From Spirochaetales bacterium (GTDB taxonomy: Bacteria; Spirochaetota; Spirochaetia; DSM-2461): a DNA stretch of 64,000 nt. Positions 1 to 9,062 of this stretch are shown in pieces. The notes beneath the pieces are model-generated. The model searched no databases, was not told the DNA's origin, and worked only from the letters and a program-made list of their open reading frames with translations. Within the stretch, counting starts at the first letter, position 1, and each line of letters opens with the position of its first letter. The translations under genes were made by a program, and so were the position numbers. The stretch lies in the NCBI GenBank assembly GCA_016936555.1, contig JAFGXR010000003.1:1-64000 (forward strand), written 5' to 3'.

Positions 1-12
1 AACTTTTTTTAA

Positions 13-84
<72 letters not shown>

Positions 85-125
85 ATTTGATATTCAGTTT
101 CAGGCGTTTCCGCCATGCAGAAGTG

Positions 126-154
126 AATATAACAAAGACGATTTTTCTTGTCAA
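126..154 (-). promoter_or_regulatory. Promoter of the tRNA-Gly gene
   Basis: On the minus strand TTGACA (149-154) and TATATT (126-131) are separated by exactly 17 bp, a near-perfect sigma-70 promoter. It points at the tRNA, giving a leader of about 35 nt. Confidence 0.8.
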
Positions 155-331
155 TAAGACCTGAAAAAAACTTATTTTTTTTCTATACAGATTAGCAGGC
201 TGGCTATATTCTTTGTTTATCCACTAGAAATATACTGTCTCGGGATATTGACCGGTCCCCCAGGGTTTTCTTCTTGTCTTTCTTAATATTACATAATTAC
301 TTTTTGTCTGAACATAAGATATTCACTTTTA

Positions 332-361
332 TTGACAATAATGGATTTGACCCCTTAAAAT
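332..361 (+). promoter_or_regulatory. Promoter of the gntR-lacI pair, with predicted leaderless start
   Basis: TTGACA (332-337) and TAAAAT (356-361) are 18 bp apart. The expected transcription start is at or next to the ATG at 367, and no Shine-Dalgarno precedes that ATG, so the message is predicted to be leaderless. Confidence 0.6.
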
Positions 362-366
362 GAACA

Positions 367-1077
367 ATGCCTCTTAAAAAAGTAAAACAGAAAACCGTGG
401 TCGATCAGGTCATGGACCAGATTAAAGAACTCATAGCCTCCGGCGAATACAAGCCGGGAGACAAAATTCCCACGGAAATGGAATTGGCGAAGGATTTCGG
501 TCTGGGCCGCTCCTCCATCCGCGAAGCCATCAAGATTTTCAATTACCTGGGAGTCCTCGAATCCCGCGCCGCCATCGGCACGATTGTCCGGGAAAGATCT
601 CAGATTTCCACGGAAGCCCTCACCTGGTCTCTTCTTCTGGGGGAGGATGAATTTGAGGAAATGGTCGACCTCAGAGGCGCTATTGAGCTACGCTGTATTC
701 TAAAAATCGCGGACTGGGTTCGCGACGGAGATTCCAGGGCACAGGAGATAATATCAGATCTGGAACAGATAGTAGAATCCATGAAGGCATCGGCAGCGAA
801 AAAGGATTACCAGACAATTAGCGAGCTTGATCTCAACTTCCATCATCTCGTCATCGAATCCGGCGAAAACGAGCTCTTCAATTCCCTTTATGAAACCCTT
901 AAAGCTTTTCTGAAAGAGGAAGTGGAAACCACGAACCTGAACTATCAGAATCCCGACGAAATCTGGCAGGAACATGACAAGCTTCTCGATGCCATTAAAA
1001 CGGGAGACAAGCAGGTCGTTCTGATCGAGTACGAAGATCATCTGAAAAACATCCTGCTCCATCTGAATAAAAAATAA
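367..1077 (+). CDS. GntR-family (FadR subfamily) transcriptional regulator
   Basis: A DNA-binding regulator of 236 aa, the usual FadR-subfamily length. The N-terminal winged helix (residues about 10-75) carries the GntR signature KPGDKIPTEMELAKDFGLG followed by SSIREAI. The rest is the all-helical FCD effector domain (about 95-225), with a likely metal-binding set of Asp/His residues (NFHHLVIESG). Subfamily members often bind sugar acids or other carboxylates; the ligand here is unknown. No Shine-Dalgarno precedes the ATG, which sits where transcription should begin. The stop overlaps the next start (TAATG), so a LacI regulator is cotranscribed. No enzyme or transporter is adjacent. Confidence 0.88.
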   Translation: MPLKKVKQKTVVDQVMDQIKELIASGEYKPGDKIPTEMELAKDFGLGRSSIREAIKIFNYLGVLESRAAIGTIVRERSQISTEALTWSLLLGEDEFEEMVDLRGAIELRCILKIADWVRDGDSRAQEIISDLEQIVESMKASAAKKDYQTISELDLNFHHLVIESGENELFNSLYETLKAFLKEEVETTNLNYQNPDEIWQEHDKLLDAIKTGDKQVVLIEYEDHLKNILLHLNKK

Positions 1078-2060
1078 TGGCCGTTACCATTACCGATGTC
1101 GCCAGACTGGCCGGCGTTTCTCATACAACCGTATCATGGGTGATCCATGACGATCCCCGCATTACCGACAAAACCAAAGAAAAGGTCATGAAGGCCATCG
1201 AAGAGCTCGACTATCATCCCAATTACACAGCCCGGAGTCTCGTAAAAGGAAAATCCAACAATATCGCTCTCGTCGCTCCTTTCTTCTCCTCCACCTTTGA
1301 AATGGATGTTCTGAAAGGGATAGAAGACGGCATGGATGAGTCGGGTTATCAGTACAGTGTCAGCATGTATTCAACAAGGGGCGAAGATGCCGCAGTCCTG
1401 AACCAGATAGTGCGCGGCAGAAGAGCCGATGCGGTCATTCTTCTCACAATCAAACCGGATCAGACTATTATCAGCCAGTTTAAAGCAAACGGTATACCTC
1501 TCATTCTCATAGAAGAAGAAGCGGAGGGGTGCCATGTGGTCCGGACAAACAATATCGAAGGGGCTTATCTGGCAGTCACCAGACTCCTTGAAACAGGGAA
1601 AAGGAGAATCGCTCTGGCTGTGGAAACGGAAAATCCCGGATTGAGCCAGTCGGACCGGAAGGAAGGTTACATCCGGGCTCTTAAAGAGAAAGGGATCGCC
1701 TTTGACCGCGATCTTGTTGTTCCCATCAACCGGTTCCGCTTTGAAGAGGGCCAGGAGGTTTTTCCGGAAATCCTTAAAAAAGACGCCGATGCGGTTTTCT
1801 GCGCCGCCGGGGACATGATTGCCATGGGTATGCTTCTGGAAGCAAGGAAACTGCGGATACCCGTTCCGGAGAAACTATCTGTCGTGGGATTTGATGACTC
1901 TCAGATGTGCGAGCTGGTCTATCCCTCTCTCAGCACAGTTCATCAGCCTCTCAACGAGATGGGCCGCAAAGCCTGGGAGCTGGCCACAACGCTGAAGAAA
2001 GACTCGCCACCGGAAAAGGTGGTATTCGAGCCCCGATTTATCGAAAGGGACTCCACATAA
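1077..2060 (+). CDS. LacI-family transcriptional regulator
   Basis: A 327-aa LacI/GalR repressor. Residues 3-55 form the helix-turn-helix and hinge helix (TITDVARLAGVSHTTVSWVI, then YHPNYTARSLVKG). Residues 60-327 are a periplasmic-binding-protein-like sensor domain ending in the family pattern SVVGFDDSQ...YPSLSTVHQP. It overlaps the upstream GntR gene by one base, so the two regulators are translated together. Family members usually bind sugars. The nearest sugar importer is 11 kb away (13.3-16.9 kb), so any link to it is inference. Confidence 0.9.
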   Translation: MAVTITDVARLAGVSHTTVSWVIHDDPRITDKTKEKVMKAIEELDYHPNYTARSLVKGKSNNIALVAPFFSSTFEMDVLKGIEDGMDESGYQYSVSMYSTRGEDAAVLNQIVRGRRADAVILLTIKPDQTIISQFKANGIPLILIEEEAEGCHVVRTNNIEGAYLAVTRLLETGKRRIALAVETENPGLSQSDRKEGYIRALKEKGIAFDRDLVVPINRFRFEEGQEVFPEILKKDADAVFCAAGDMIAMGMLLEARKLRIPVPEKLSVVGFDDSQMCELVYPSLSTVHQPLNEMGRKAWELATTLKKDSPPEKVVFEPRFIERDST

Positions 2061-2062
2061 GA

Positions 2063-2084
2063 AAAGGGGCCATTCAGCCCCTTT
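2063..2084. terminator. Hairpin between convergent genes
   Basis: An 8-bp stem AAAGGGGC/GCCCCTTT with a 6-base loop, in the 27 bases between the stop codons of the LacI gene and the convergent PPC gene. It is T-rich on the plus side and A-rich on the other, so it can serve both directions. Confidence 0.65.
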
Positions 2085-2087
2085 GTA

Positions 2088-3635
2088 TCAGTATTTTTTA
2101 ACAGATAGTGTATAACTGTCCTCGACGTTCCCGTCCCCTTCATATTGGGTTATCTGTATATAGTAGACACCGGCTTCGAGCCTCTGGGAAATAAGAGCGT
2201 TATTCTCGTTTCCACCATCATCATCTTCCGCAAGCAACTCTCCATACTGGTCATAAAGAGACATATAAGTATCGATCGGTCCTGTCGTCCTGATCAGGAA
2301 TTCTTCCGCCTCATCGGCGACAAAGCGCACCCAGTCTTCTTCGCCGGCAGGTATGAATGTTCTGACCTGCTCCGGACCGTTAACCTGAATATCTCCGGCT
2401 TCTTCCATGGAGTCGTCATTTTCGTACTTATCGCGAATGACATCTTTCAGGTAGGCCCTGATGCTGTAGGGCCCGATGTTTTCACTGTCGTAGGGATAGA
2501 CAACGGCGTACCAGGTACCCGATTCCATGGCGGGGAGCATTATCTGGGGGTTGCTGTCCTGTCCGGAATCGTCATTGGTCACAACTTCATTGTCGTATTC
2601 ATCGAGAAGGGTCATAGTCAGATCAAGTCCGCTGTATGTCTCGATGACAAGGGCTTTATCTTCGGAAAGGTTTCTATCGAGAGTTATTTTAAAATAGTCG
2701 TAATCCTCGGCATAATCCATGGTACGGCTGATTTCCTCTCCTTCTATTTCCAGAACCGATGCCTGCCCGATGGAATTATCCGGTTCTCCGGGACCCGCTT
2801 CTCTCATCTCCAGCCCCGCATGGAGGCCGTAATCTCCGGTTTCGTCGGAGGAATATCCCCTGACCTTGATATACCAGCGGCCCGTTTCCGTCAGAGCGTA
2901 TGAAAGGCTGGCATTGCTGTCGGAACCGTCATCGTTTTCCGCAACGGGATAGGATGTATCGGAGGGGGCGTAGAGCTCCAGATAGGTATCCATGGATCCG
3001 GTGGTTCTGACCGAGAGAATAAACATGTCCGTCCCCGATCCCACTTGTTCGACATCGATATAAAACCAGTCCTCATCACCGGAATCACCGATCTGCAGAT
3101 CATCGAGTTCCAGATCGGGTTCGGGGGATAACGGCACAGCCTGGCTGTAGCTGTCGTTGGGCTCATAGATGTCTCCGCCCATGGAAACAGCCATCTGCGA
3201 AGGAGTGAGGAGAGACTCGACTCCCTCGGCGGGCAGAAGGAATTCCCACCCCTTTTTCTGCTGTCCCGCTTTGTCATTCAGATAGAGGCTGAGAAAAAAA
3301 CTGGCCCCTGTTTTATAAAGAGATCCCGAGAGGGTCCAGTCCGCATCGGAAATCCGGGAGATGCCCGGAGAATACCCTTTTACAACTGTCCCCTTAAAGC
3401 GGCTGTTTCCCAGAAGCCTGTTCGCCAGAAGATCGGAAAAGAGATCTCCCAGAACGACAGGCCGGTTCTCAAAAGTGATGGCGCCCGAATAGAGCAGATC
3501 ATCTCCCAGCAGAGAAACCACATCGCCGGAAACCTGATCCGAAGCATCGCGCAGATTGGCCATCAGTTCATCGGCCCCCAGCGCGGAAAGAACCGCAAAC
3601 AGCAAAAGAGCCGGTAATATTTTTTTCATAAGCAA
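2088..3635 (-). CDS. Secreted protein with three PPC-type repeats
   Basis: A 515-aa exported protein of unknown function. Residues 1-22 are a signal peptide ending LSALGAD. Residues about 25-150 form a domain of the kind that assesses a secreted lipoprotein-like system; I cannot name it. Three beta-sandwich repeats follow (about 175-285, 290-400, 410-515), each with the PPC (bacterial pre-peptidase C-terminal) pattern: E-P-N/D-N-S, D-W/Y-F, a Y/T-hydrophobic-L-Y segment, D-D-G/S-G, then G-x-W/Y-Y-x-x-V. A TTG start at 3635 fits the AGAGGAG 7 bases upstream better than the ATG at 3629. No protease domain is present, so the repeats probably mediate binding or stability outside the cell. Confidence 0.8.
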   Translation of the reverse strand: MLMKKILPALLLFAVLSALGADELMANLRDASDQVSGDVVSLLGDDLLYSGAITFENRPVVLGDLFSDLLANRLLGNSRFKGTVVKGYSPGISRISDADWTLSGSLYKTGASFFLSLYLNDKAGQQKKGWEFLLPAEGVESLLTPSQMAVSMGGDIYEPNDSYSQAVPLSPEPDLELDDLQIGDSGDEDWFYIDVEQVGSGTDMFILSVRTTGSMDTYLELYAPSDTSYPVAENDDGSDSNASLSYALTETGRWYIKVRGYSSDETGDYGLHAGLEMREAGPGEPDNSIGQASVLEIEGEEISRTMDYAEDYDYFKITLDRNLSEDKALVIETYSGLDLTMTLLDEYDNEVVTNDDSGQDSNPQIMLPAMESGTWYAVVYPYDSENIGPYSIRAYLKDVIRDKYENDDSMEEAGDIQVNGPEQVRTFIPAGEEDWVRFVADEAEEFLIRTTGPIDTYMSLYDQYGELLAEDDDGGNENNALISQRLEAGVYYIQITQYEGDGNVEDSYTLSVKKY

Positions 3636-3675
3636 CTTAACACTCCTCTTTTATGTTAATTATAGGGGAACCCTG

Positions 3676-4239
3676 TCAGATTGTCCCGACAATAAGGGTA
3701 TCGGCGGTCAGTTTGGGCACTATATGAACACCCTCTTCCTTATAGTAGGAGGTATCCCCGCCTTCCAGATCTACCGTTCTGACCTCCTGATCGGACTTTC
3801 CTACTGCGATGACTGACACGGCTTTATATTCTCCATCCAGAGAAATGAGTTCGCCGAGCTTTTCCATATTGGTGCTGAGAAGGGTGACACAGCTGTACCC
3901 TCTGGACGATGCCGATAAAGTCAGATTGGCCGTGGCAATGCCCAGATTATAATAGAGAAAAGAATCGGGAAGATTGATTTCTCTCTTTGTAATCATGACG
4001 ATAAAGGCCCCGGGCCGGTTCTCCTCATCGACTTTATGAGTCGTGGAAAGGTTTGTGATGCGGAATATCTTCCGGCACATCTGATCATCGTTTACAAGAA
4101 TATAGCGGATTTCCTGCCTGTTCACCGTTGAGGCTGAAAAACGGGCATCTTCAATAAGTTCTTTCAGGAGCGACAATGAAACATCGGACCTGTTGTAAAT
4201 TCGTTTCGTGCGGTTTTTTCTAACCAGTTCTCCAAACAT
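3676..4239 (-). CDS. Nitroreductase-family flavoprotein
   Basis: A 187-aa single-domain member of the nitroreductase (FMN-dependent NAD(P)H oxidoreductase) superfamily. The N-terminal R-x-K/T-R-x-Y motif (residues 8-15, RKNRTKRIY) and SASTVNRQEIRYILV (about 37-52) match the FMN-phosphate binding region. LGIATANLTLSASSRGYSC (about 94-112) is the helix of the dimeric core. A strong AAGAGGAG lies 7 bases upstream of the ATG. The substrate cannot be predicted; such proteins reduce nitroaromatics, quinones or enones. It follows the PPC gene's promoter region in the opposite sense of flow and is probably its own unit. Confidence 0.85.
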   Translation of the reverse strand: MFGELVRKNRTKRIYNRSDVSLSLLKELIEDARFSASTVNRQEIRYILVNDDQMCRKIFRITNLSTTHKVDEENRPGAFIVMITKREINLPDSFLYYNLGIATANLTLSASSRGYSCVTLLSTNMEKLGELISLDGEYKAVSVIAVGKSDQEVRTVDLEGGDTSYYKEEGVHIVPKLTADTLIVGTI

Positions 4240-4347
4240 AGAAGTCTCCTCTTCTGGTTCATTATAGAGAACCGGTTAAAATTTATACAACCATTTTCCT
4301 ATTTATTTCTTTGTCAGGGCAACATTTCCCGAATCGTCAAGAGATAA

Positions 4348-4376
4348 TTGGCGCTTTTCCCTGAAAAAGATATACT
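4348..4376 (+). promoter_or_regulatory. Promoter of the TrmH-like gene, with leaderless geometry
   Basis: TTGGCG (4348-4353) and TATACT (4371-4376) are separated by 17 bp. The ATG follows 8 bases after the -10 element, so transcription should begin at or just before the start codon. No Shine-Dalgarno is visible. Confidence 0.55.
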
Positions 4377-4384
4377 TCTCTGTG

Positions 4385-5083
4385 ATGATTGATCAAAACC
4401 TTTACGAAAACATGCAGAAACACATATCCGATGCCCGTCTGGAGAAGATTTTTTCGGTCTCCGAAGAGAGAACCCGCTATCTGACTCTTGTCCTGAGCGG
4501 CATTTTCTACACACAGAATATCAGCGCCGTGGTCCGCAGCTGCGACTGCTTCGGCATCCAGGACCTCTACATAACCGGGAACAGCCCTTCCACTCATATA
4601 AACAAACATGTCGCCCAGGGAGCCTATAACTGGGTGGATATACACAGGCTGACGGAGAAACCGGAGGAAGAAGTTCTGGATGATCTGAAAAAGAAAGGGT
4701 ACCGCATTGTCGTAACCCTTCCCGATTCCGACGCGGTGTCCCTTCCCGATTTCGATCTGGCCGCGGGAAAAACGGCCATTGTCATGGGCAACGAGAGAGA
4801 CGGTATCAGCGATGCGGTCCGCGAAGCGGCCGACGGCCATCTGACAATCCCCATGACGGGATTTTCCCAGTCCCTGAACATATCCGTATCGGCAGCGGTG
4901 ATCATTTCGGAATTATCGATGAAGCTGCGAAACTCCGGTCTGGACTGGCGTCTCGACGGGGAGGATCTGCAGGATCTGAGATACCGGTGGATGAAGAACT
5001 CCGTGAAACGGGGCCGCCGGATCGAAGAGGAATACCTGGTCCGCCTCAAACACCCCAACGACCAGTCGAGTTCCCCTTACTGA
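4385..5083 (+). CDS. SpoU/TrmH-family RNA 2'-O-methyltransferase
   Basis: A SAM-dependent ribose methyltransferase of the SPOUT (trefoil-knot) class, about 232 aa, close to tRNA Gm18 methylase TrmH in length and layout. The three family motifs are present: motif 1 NISAVVRSCDCFG (about 46-58), motif 2 IVMGNERDGIS (about 131-141) and motif 3 IPMTGFSQSLNISVSAAV (about 156-173). A basic C-terminal extension (about 190-230) resembles the TrmH RNA-binding tail. The ATG at 4385 is chosen over the in-frame GTG at 4382. The stop overlaps the convergent MFS-HEAT gene by 7 bases. tRNA specificity is inferred; 23S rRNA cannot be excluded. Confidence 0.85.
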   Translation: MIDQNLYENMQKHISDARLEKIFSVSEERTRYLTLVLSGIFYTQNISAVVRSCDCFGIQDLYITGNSPSTHINKHVAQGAYNWVDIHRLTEKPEEEVLDDLKKKGYRIVVTLPDSDAVSLPDFDLAAGKTAIVMGNERDGISDAVREAADGHLTIPMTGFSQSLNISVSAAVIISELSMKLRNSGLDWRLDGEDLQDLRYRWMKNSVKRGRRIEEEYLVRLKHPNDQSSSPY

Positions 5084-7431
5084 TCGGACTCCGGCTTGCC
5101 GGCCAGAAAAAACAGAATGATGAGAATATCATTTTTAACCACTTCCTCCGTGGCTTCATCGATCAGGTGGGATGCCTCCTGGACAAACCACCACCAGAGA
5201 GCGGTTTTCCTGTCGAGCAGATAGAGCTTGCGGAAATAGTCCCCCACCTCCGTCTCCCCTTCGGCGAGGAATCGGGCGATCATCGAGACAGCTTCCCTGA
5301 GAATGGCAAAGGAGGACAGATATTCTTCTTCATCAAAATACCTCTTGACCGATTTCAGCTTTCTGCTGATTTCCCCTTTCAGATCGGGATCGACGGCCCT
5401 GCCGCCGATCCGCTTCAGCATCTGGGGAAAGCGGCGCGATGCGCTGGCGAAGAGAGAGCTGATATTGCTCTCCCTCTGGCTGCTTTTCCCCGTTACAAGT
5501 CTGTAAAAGCGTCCCGGTTCTCCCAGCAGATTGGCCAGCGCGATGGAGAGTTGTCCGGTCAGAACGGGATTGAGGCTGCTGTGGAGCCTGGGAACGATTT
5601 CCCATACCGCTTCAATGGCGCCCAGCTTCCCCGCCGCATCGGCTCCCGACGCGGCCAGCCGGTCCGATCCCATGTTGCGGATAATGGAGAGAAGACGCCT
5701 GACCGATTCCTCATCCCCCATGTACCCGAGGGCCAGCGTGCAGGCGTTCTGAACATCTTCCGAGGGATCGTTAATCCCCTCCAGAAGATAGGGCAGCGCA
5801 TCCCTGTTTCCTATTTTTCCGAGAGCTCTCGCCGCCTGGGTCCTGATGGTCGATTCGCTGTCCCGGAGCTGGTCCACCAGAGCCTCCACCGCTTCATTTG
5901 AACCGATCCGCCCCAGGGCTCTCGCCGCTTCTTCACGGACATCGGGATCGGGATCGTAAAGGCGGTCCATGACATCGTCCAGAACCAGATCCTGCGAGGA
6001 GTCGTCTATGGATCTCAGCGCCCGGGCTACGGAGCGGGAGCTGCCGGTACCGGCGAGAGTGCCCATACTGGCGAATGTCCGGAAGATCCCGGGCCTGGCG
6101 ATCCTGTTGACCACAAACCCCAGCTCCTTCCCTCTGGTCTCTTTGACAAAGCTGAAAAGAATCATCGTAACTATAAGAAGAAAAACGCAGATAAAGAGAA
6201 TGAAATGAATGCTCGTGAGGGAAAAATTCTCAGTCAGGGGGTAGCTTATACGGGCCGTTCTGTCCTTGATCGTTCCGCCCAGCACGGCTCCGCCCGACGA
6301 CACCAATCCGATAATGGCGAAATTCCAGGAGACATAGGCCGTCCGGTTCTTCGAAGGAGTGAGCGAAAGCATCAGCTGATTGAGCCCCTCCCAGAAGGCC
6401 GGGGCGAAAAGCCCCACCGACAGAGCTATGACGGGAAGCAGGAATATATAATTCCCCGGCCCCAGAGCGACGTAACCGAGATAGCCGATAAAAACCAGAC
6501 AGCCCATCATTACGACGGGTTTTCTTCCGAAGCGGTCCATGACGATCCCCCAGAAGGGAACAGTGAGGATCCACATCATCTGGGATATGACGAACATGAT
6601 CCCGAGCCAGGTGTTCGGGGCCCCCACGGCATCGGGGGACGTGATATAGGGAGAGGTAAAGGGCGCGAAGACGTTTATGGCGAAAACGCCGAGCCCCGAT
6701 GTAACGGCGCTGAGAAGGAAATTGCGGTTTCCCAGAGGCTCGAAAAAATCGCTGATGCTGATTTTCTCCGTATCCTCCGATGGCGGTTCGGGAACAAAGA
6801 TAAACAGGACGATATCGAGAATACCGGCTGCGGCGCCGAAGAGAAAAATCACCCCGTAGACATTGAACAGATTAAATGACGTCAGGGTGTCGAGAAGTAT
6901 GGAGACCCCCATGAACCAGATGATATTCACGATCTGCATGATCGAGGAGCGCCTTCCGAAGAATGTCCCTCTCATTCTTTCGGGAATCAGATCGGCCATC
7001 CAGCTCCACCAACCGGCGGCGCTGCTGTTCGAAAAAACCCAGCTGAGAGAGACGGAAATAATGATCAGAGTGATGTAAGAGGGCTGGACACCCTTTCTTC
7101 CGGCCATAAAGGCCACGAAAGCCAGTATGAGCGCAAACACACGGTGAATCAGGTGCATGATGATAAAATAGGTTTTCCGTGTCCGCAGAGATCCGTAAAC
7201 AAATATGGCCATGAGATGGAATACGGCCGAAAGCTGGATCAGGCTGACCAGGAGACCGAGCTGCGCCGATGTGGCGCCGAAGACATTGGTGAAGAAAACG
7301 TTGAAGATAGGCTGGGTTGACGCAACTGAAAACCAGAGGGTGAAACCGGTACCGGCGATTATGCTCAGGTTCATGGAACGGTTCAGCACCCTGCTGGAAA
7401 TTTTCACGTCTTTCACATTGGAGTTGTTCAT
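5077..7431 (-). CDS. MFS transporter fused to a C-terminal HEAT-repeat domain
   Basis: A 784-aa protein. Residues about 20-430 are a 12-helix major facilitator with the family loop motif GIVMDRFGRKPVVMMG between helices. Residues about 455-600 are cytoplasmic HEAT/armadillo-type repeats of about 31 aa: LYDPDPDVREEAARALGRIG, then REDS-like QLRDSESTIRTQAARALGKIG, then INDPSEDVQNACTLALGYMG. A helical C-terminal domain of unknown type ends the protein (about 600-784). The usual MFS length is 400-450 aa, so the second half is an added module, probably for protein contacts. It lies 46 bp downstream of a TlpA-like gene on the same strand, so the two are likely cotranscribed. The substrate is unknown. 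Confidence 0.85.
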   Translation of the reverse strand: MNNSNVKDVKISSRVLNRSMNLSIIAGTGFTLWFSVASTQPIFNVFFTNVFGATSAQLGLLVSLIQLSAVFHLMAIFVYGSLRTRKTYFIIMHLIHRVFALILAFVAFMAGRKGVQPSYITLIIISVSLSWVFSNSSAAGWWSWMADLIPERMRGTFFGRRSSIMQIVNIIWFMGVSILLDTLTSFNLFNVYGVIFLFGAAAGILDIVLFIFVPEPPSEDTEKISISDFFEPLGNRNFLLSAVTSGLGVFAINVFAPFTSPYITSPDAVGAPNTWLGIMFVISQMMWILTVPFWGIVMDRFGRKPVVMMGCLVFIGYLGYVALGPGNYIFLLPVIALSVGLFAPAFWEGLNQLMLSLTPSKNRTAYVSWNFAIIGLVSSGGAVLGGTIKDRTARISYPLTENFSLTSIHFILFICVFLLIVTMILFSFVKETRGKELGFVVNRIARPGIFRTFASMGTLAGTGSSRSVARALRSIDDSSQDLVLDDVMDRLYDPDPDVREEAARALGRIGSNEAVEALVDQLRDSESTIRTQAARALGKIGNRDALPYLLEGINDPSEDVQNACTLALGYMGDEESVRRLLSIIRNMGSDRLAASGADAAGKLGAIEAVWEIVPRLHSSLNPVLTGQLSIALANLLGEPGRFYRLVTGKSSQRESNISSLFASASRRFPQMLKRIGGRAVDPDLKGEISRKLKSVKRYFDEEEYLSSFAILREAVSMIARFLAEGETEVGDYFRKLYLLDRKTALWWWFVQEASHLIDEATEEVVKNDILIILFFLAGKPESDQ

Positions 7432-7477
7432 ACCTTCTGTTTAATACGGTATGAACTTTTATTCAACATGCGCAGGC

Positions 7478-8095
7478 TTATAACTTCAGGATCTGCCGGA
7501 AGAGAGACATAAATGCATCATCCTCCCAGGGTCGCACGCCTACGGCCCGGCCCAGAATGCTGCCTTCCCGGTCAATGAGATAGGTCGTGGGTATGGAGCG
7601 GGCTTCATAAATCGCACCGATCTGTCCCGAAGTATCGAGCAGCACGGGGAATGTCAGGTTTCTCTCATCGATAAAAGCCTGAACCGTATCTTTGTCTTCG
7701 GCCAGATCAACAGCCAGAATCACCAGCCCATCGTCTTTCAGCTCATTGTAGACATTCTCCATGGCAGGCATTTCGCTCTGACAGGGGCCGCACCAGGTGG
7801 CCCAGAAATTAAGGAAAACGACTTTTCCTCTGTAATCACTGAGCGCTTCGAGGCCGCCCTTGAGATTCATCAGCTCAAAATCGACCGAGGGAAGAGTGTC
7901 CGCGGGGATATCAAAACCCGCCCGGTTCAGGGAGAGCTCGATATCGCTCAGCTTAACCGGTTCTCCACCGGAATCCTGCGGTCGACTCTCTTCTGCGGTC
8001 TCAGTATCAACGCTTTTTCCCGAAGCATCCTTTCCTGTACAGGACGCGAAGACCAGAATGGTCAGAACGGGCAATATCCATAATGCTTTTTTCAT
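7478..8095 (-). CDS. TlpA/ResA-like thioredoxin-fold lipoprotein
   Basis: A 205-aa extracytoplasmic thiol-disulfide oxidoreductase. MKKALWILPVLTILVFASC is a lipoprotein signal with lipobox FASC; a linker of about 40 aa follows. The thioredoxin fold (about 65-200) contains WATWCGPCQSE, so the redox CxxC pair is intact, and a later cis-proline site SIPTTY. The ATG at 8095 is chosen because GGAG lies 6 bases upstream and the lipoprotein signal starts there; a longer frame upstream gives no signal peptide. It probably keeps envelope cysteines reduced, or matures cytochromes as ResA does, though no cytochrome gene is nearby. It precedes the MFS-HEAT gene. Confidence 0.88.
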   Translation of the reverse strand: MKKALWILPVLTILVFASCTGKDASGKSVDTETAEESRPQDSGGEPVKLSDIELSLNRAGFDIPADTLPSVDFELMNLKGGLEALSDYRGKVVFLNFWATWCGPCQSEMPAMENVYNELKDDGLVILAVDLAEDKDTVQAFIDERNLTFPVLLDTSGQIGAIYEARSIPTTYLIDREGSILGRAVGVRPWEDDAFMSLFRQILKL

Positions 8096-8228
8096 GTACA
8101 ACTCCAGTAGATCAAATGTATATACCGTTTTTCCATCAGTCAATATGTTTTGCACCGCAGGGCCGAGGGCAATCCATTATCGACAGCCGATCCCCCGTAA
8201 TGCTATAATTCAATCCGGTTGTATATTT

Positions 8229-9062
8229 ATGAAAATCCGAACCCTGTTTCTGTTCTTCATGATGACCTTCTCCTCCATAATGTATGCGGAAGAGATCCGG
8301 GTCCTGTACAACAGCAATTACTACCCCTTTGAATTCACAAATACCCAGGGGAACGCCGAGGGATTTGTCATCGATCTGTTCTACGCCCTGGCCAGAGAAT
8401 CGGCTTTGGAAATCTCATTTATCCCGGGAAACTGGAAGCATAGAGATGAGGACATGTACAATGGAGACGGTTTTTTTTCCACGGGCTACCAGTCTGAGTC
8501 CGCCGGAGAATCCATTATTCACTCGAAGATACTGTTTTCCGTCCCCTTTTCGCTTATTTTCAGAACGGTTCTGAGGCCCCACGAACTGAAGGACCTGAAT
8601 GATAAAACACCTCTTTTCTCCTCGGGTGATTCATCGGAAGATCTTCTTTTCAGACAGTTGGAACCGGAAAACGCGATCCGCACGAAAAGCTGGTCCGATG
8701 CCCTGAAAGCCCTGGATAAGGGGTACGGTGATTACACCATAATCAGCACGGCTCAGAAAGATCTTCTTATGGGGGACTTCTCTGAAACTCTGTCTGTTAT
8801 GGATGGCTTTTCTCTGGTTCTCCCTTACGTGATTTATACGACCCGATGGGATAAGAAAAAACTGGAGAAACTGGATAACGGATTATCGATTATCAGGGCA
8901 TCAGGAGAGTTTGACAGAATAGTCGGAAAATGGTTCGGAGACAAACCGCCCCTGATAAGGGCATCTTCAAAAGAAAAAAGAACCCTTTTCTATCTGATTC
9001 CCGCCATAATTGCATGTATTTTTTTAATGATTATAAATAAAAAGAGGAAGGTACGTTTATGA
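8229..9062 (+). CDS. SBP family 3 periplasmic domain with C-terminal membrane anchor
   Basis: A 277-aa protein. Signal peptide 1-20 (LFLFFMMTFSSIMYAEE) is followed by a periplasmic binding-protein family 3 domain (about 22-240: VLYNSNYYPFEF...GFVIDLFYALA at the start, and IVGKWFGDKPP at the end, typical of amino-acid binding proteins and sensor PBPb domains). A single transmembrane helix (about 252-270) and a basic tail KKRKVRL follow. The tail is too short to signal alone. The start at 8229 is the first Met before the signal peptide; a -10 TATAAT at 8204-8209 precedes it. The stop overlaps the next start (ATGA), so it is translationally coupled to an HU-fusion protein. It may be a membrane-tethered ligand sensor; this is inference. 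Confidence 0.75.
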   Translation: MKIRTLFLFFMMTFSSIMYAEEIRVLYNSNYYPFEFTNTQGNAEGFVIDLFYALARESALEISFIPGNWKHRDEDMYNGDGFFSTGYQSESAGESIIHSKILFSVPFSLIFRTVLRPHELKDLNDKTPLFSSGDSSEDLLFRQLEPENAIRTKSWSDALKALDKGYGDYTIISTAQKDLLMGDFSETLSVMDGFSLVLPYVIYTTRWDKKKLEKLDNGLSIIRASGEFDRIVGKWFGDKPPLIRASSKEKRTLFYLIPAIIACIFLMIINKKRKVRL

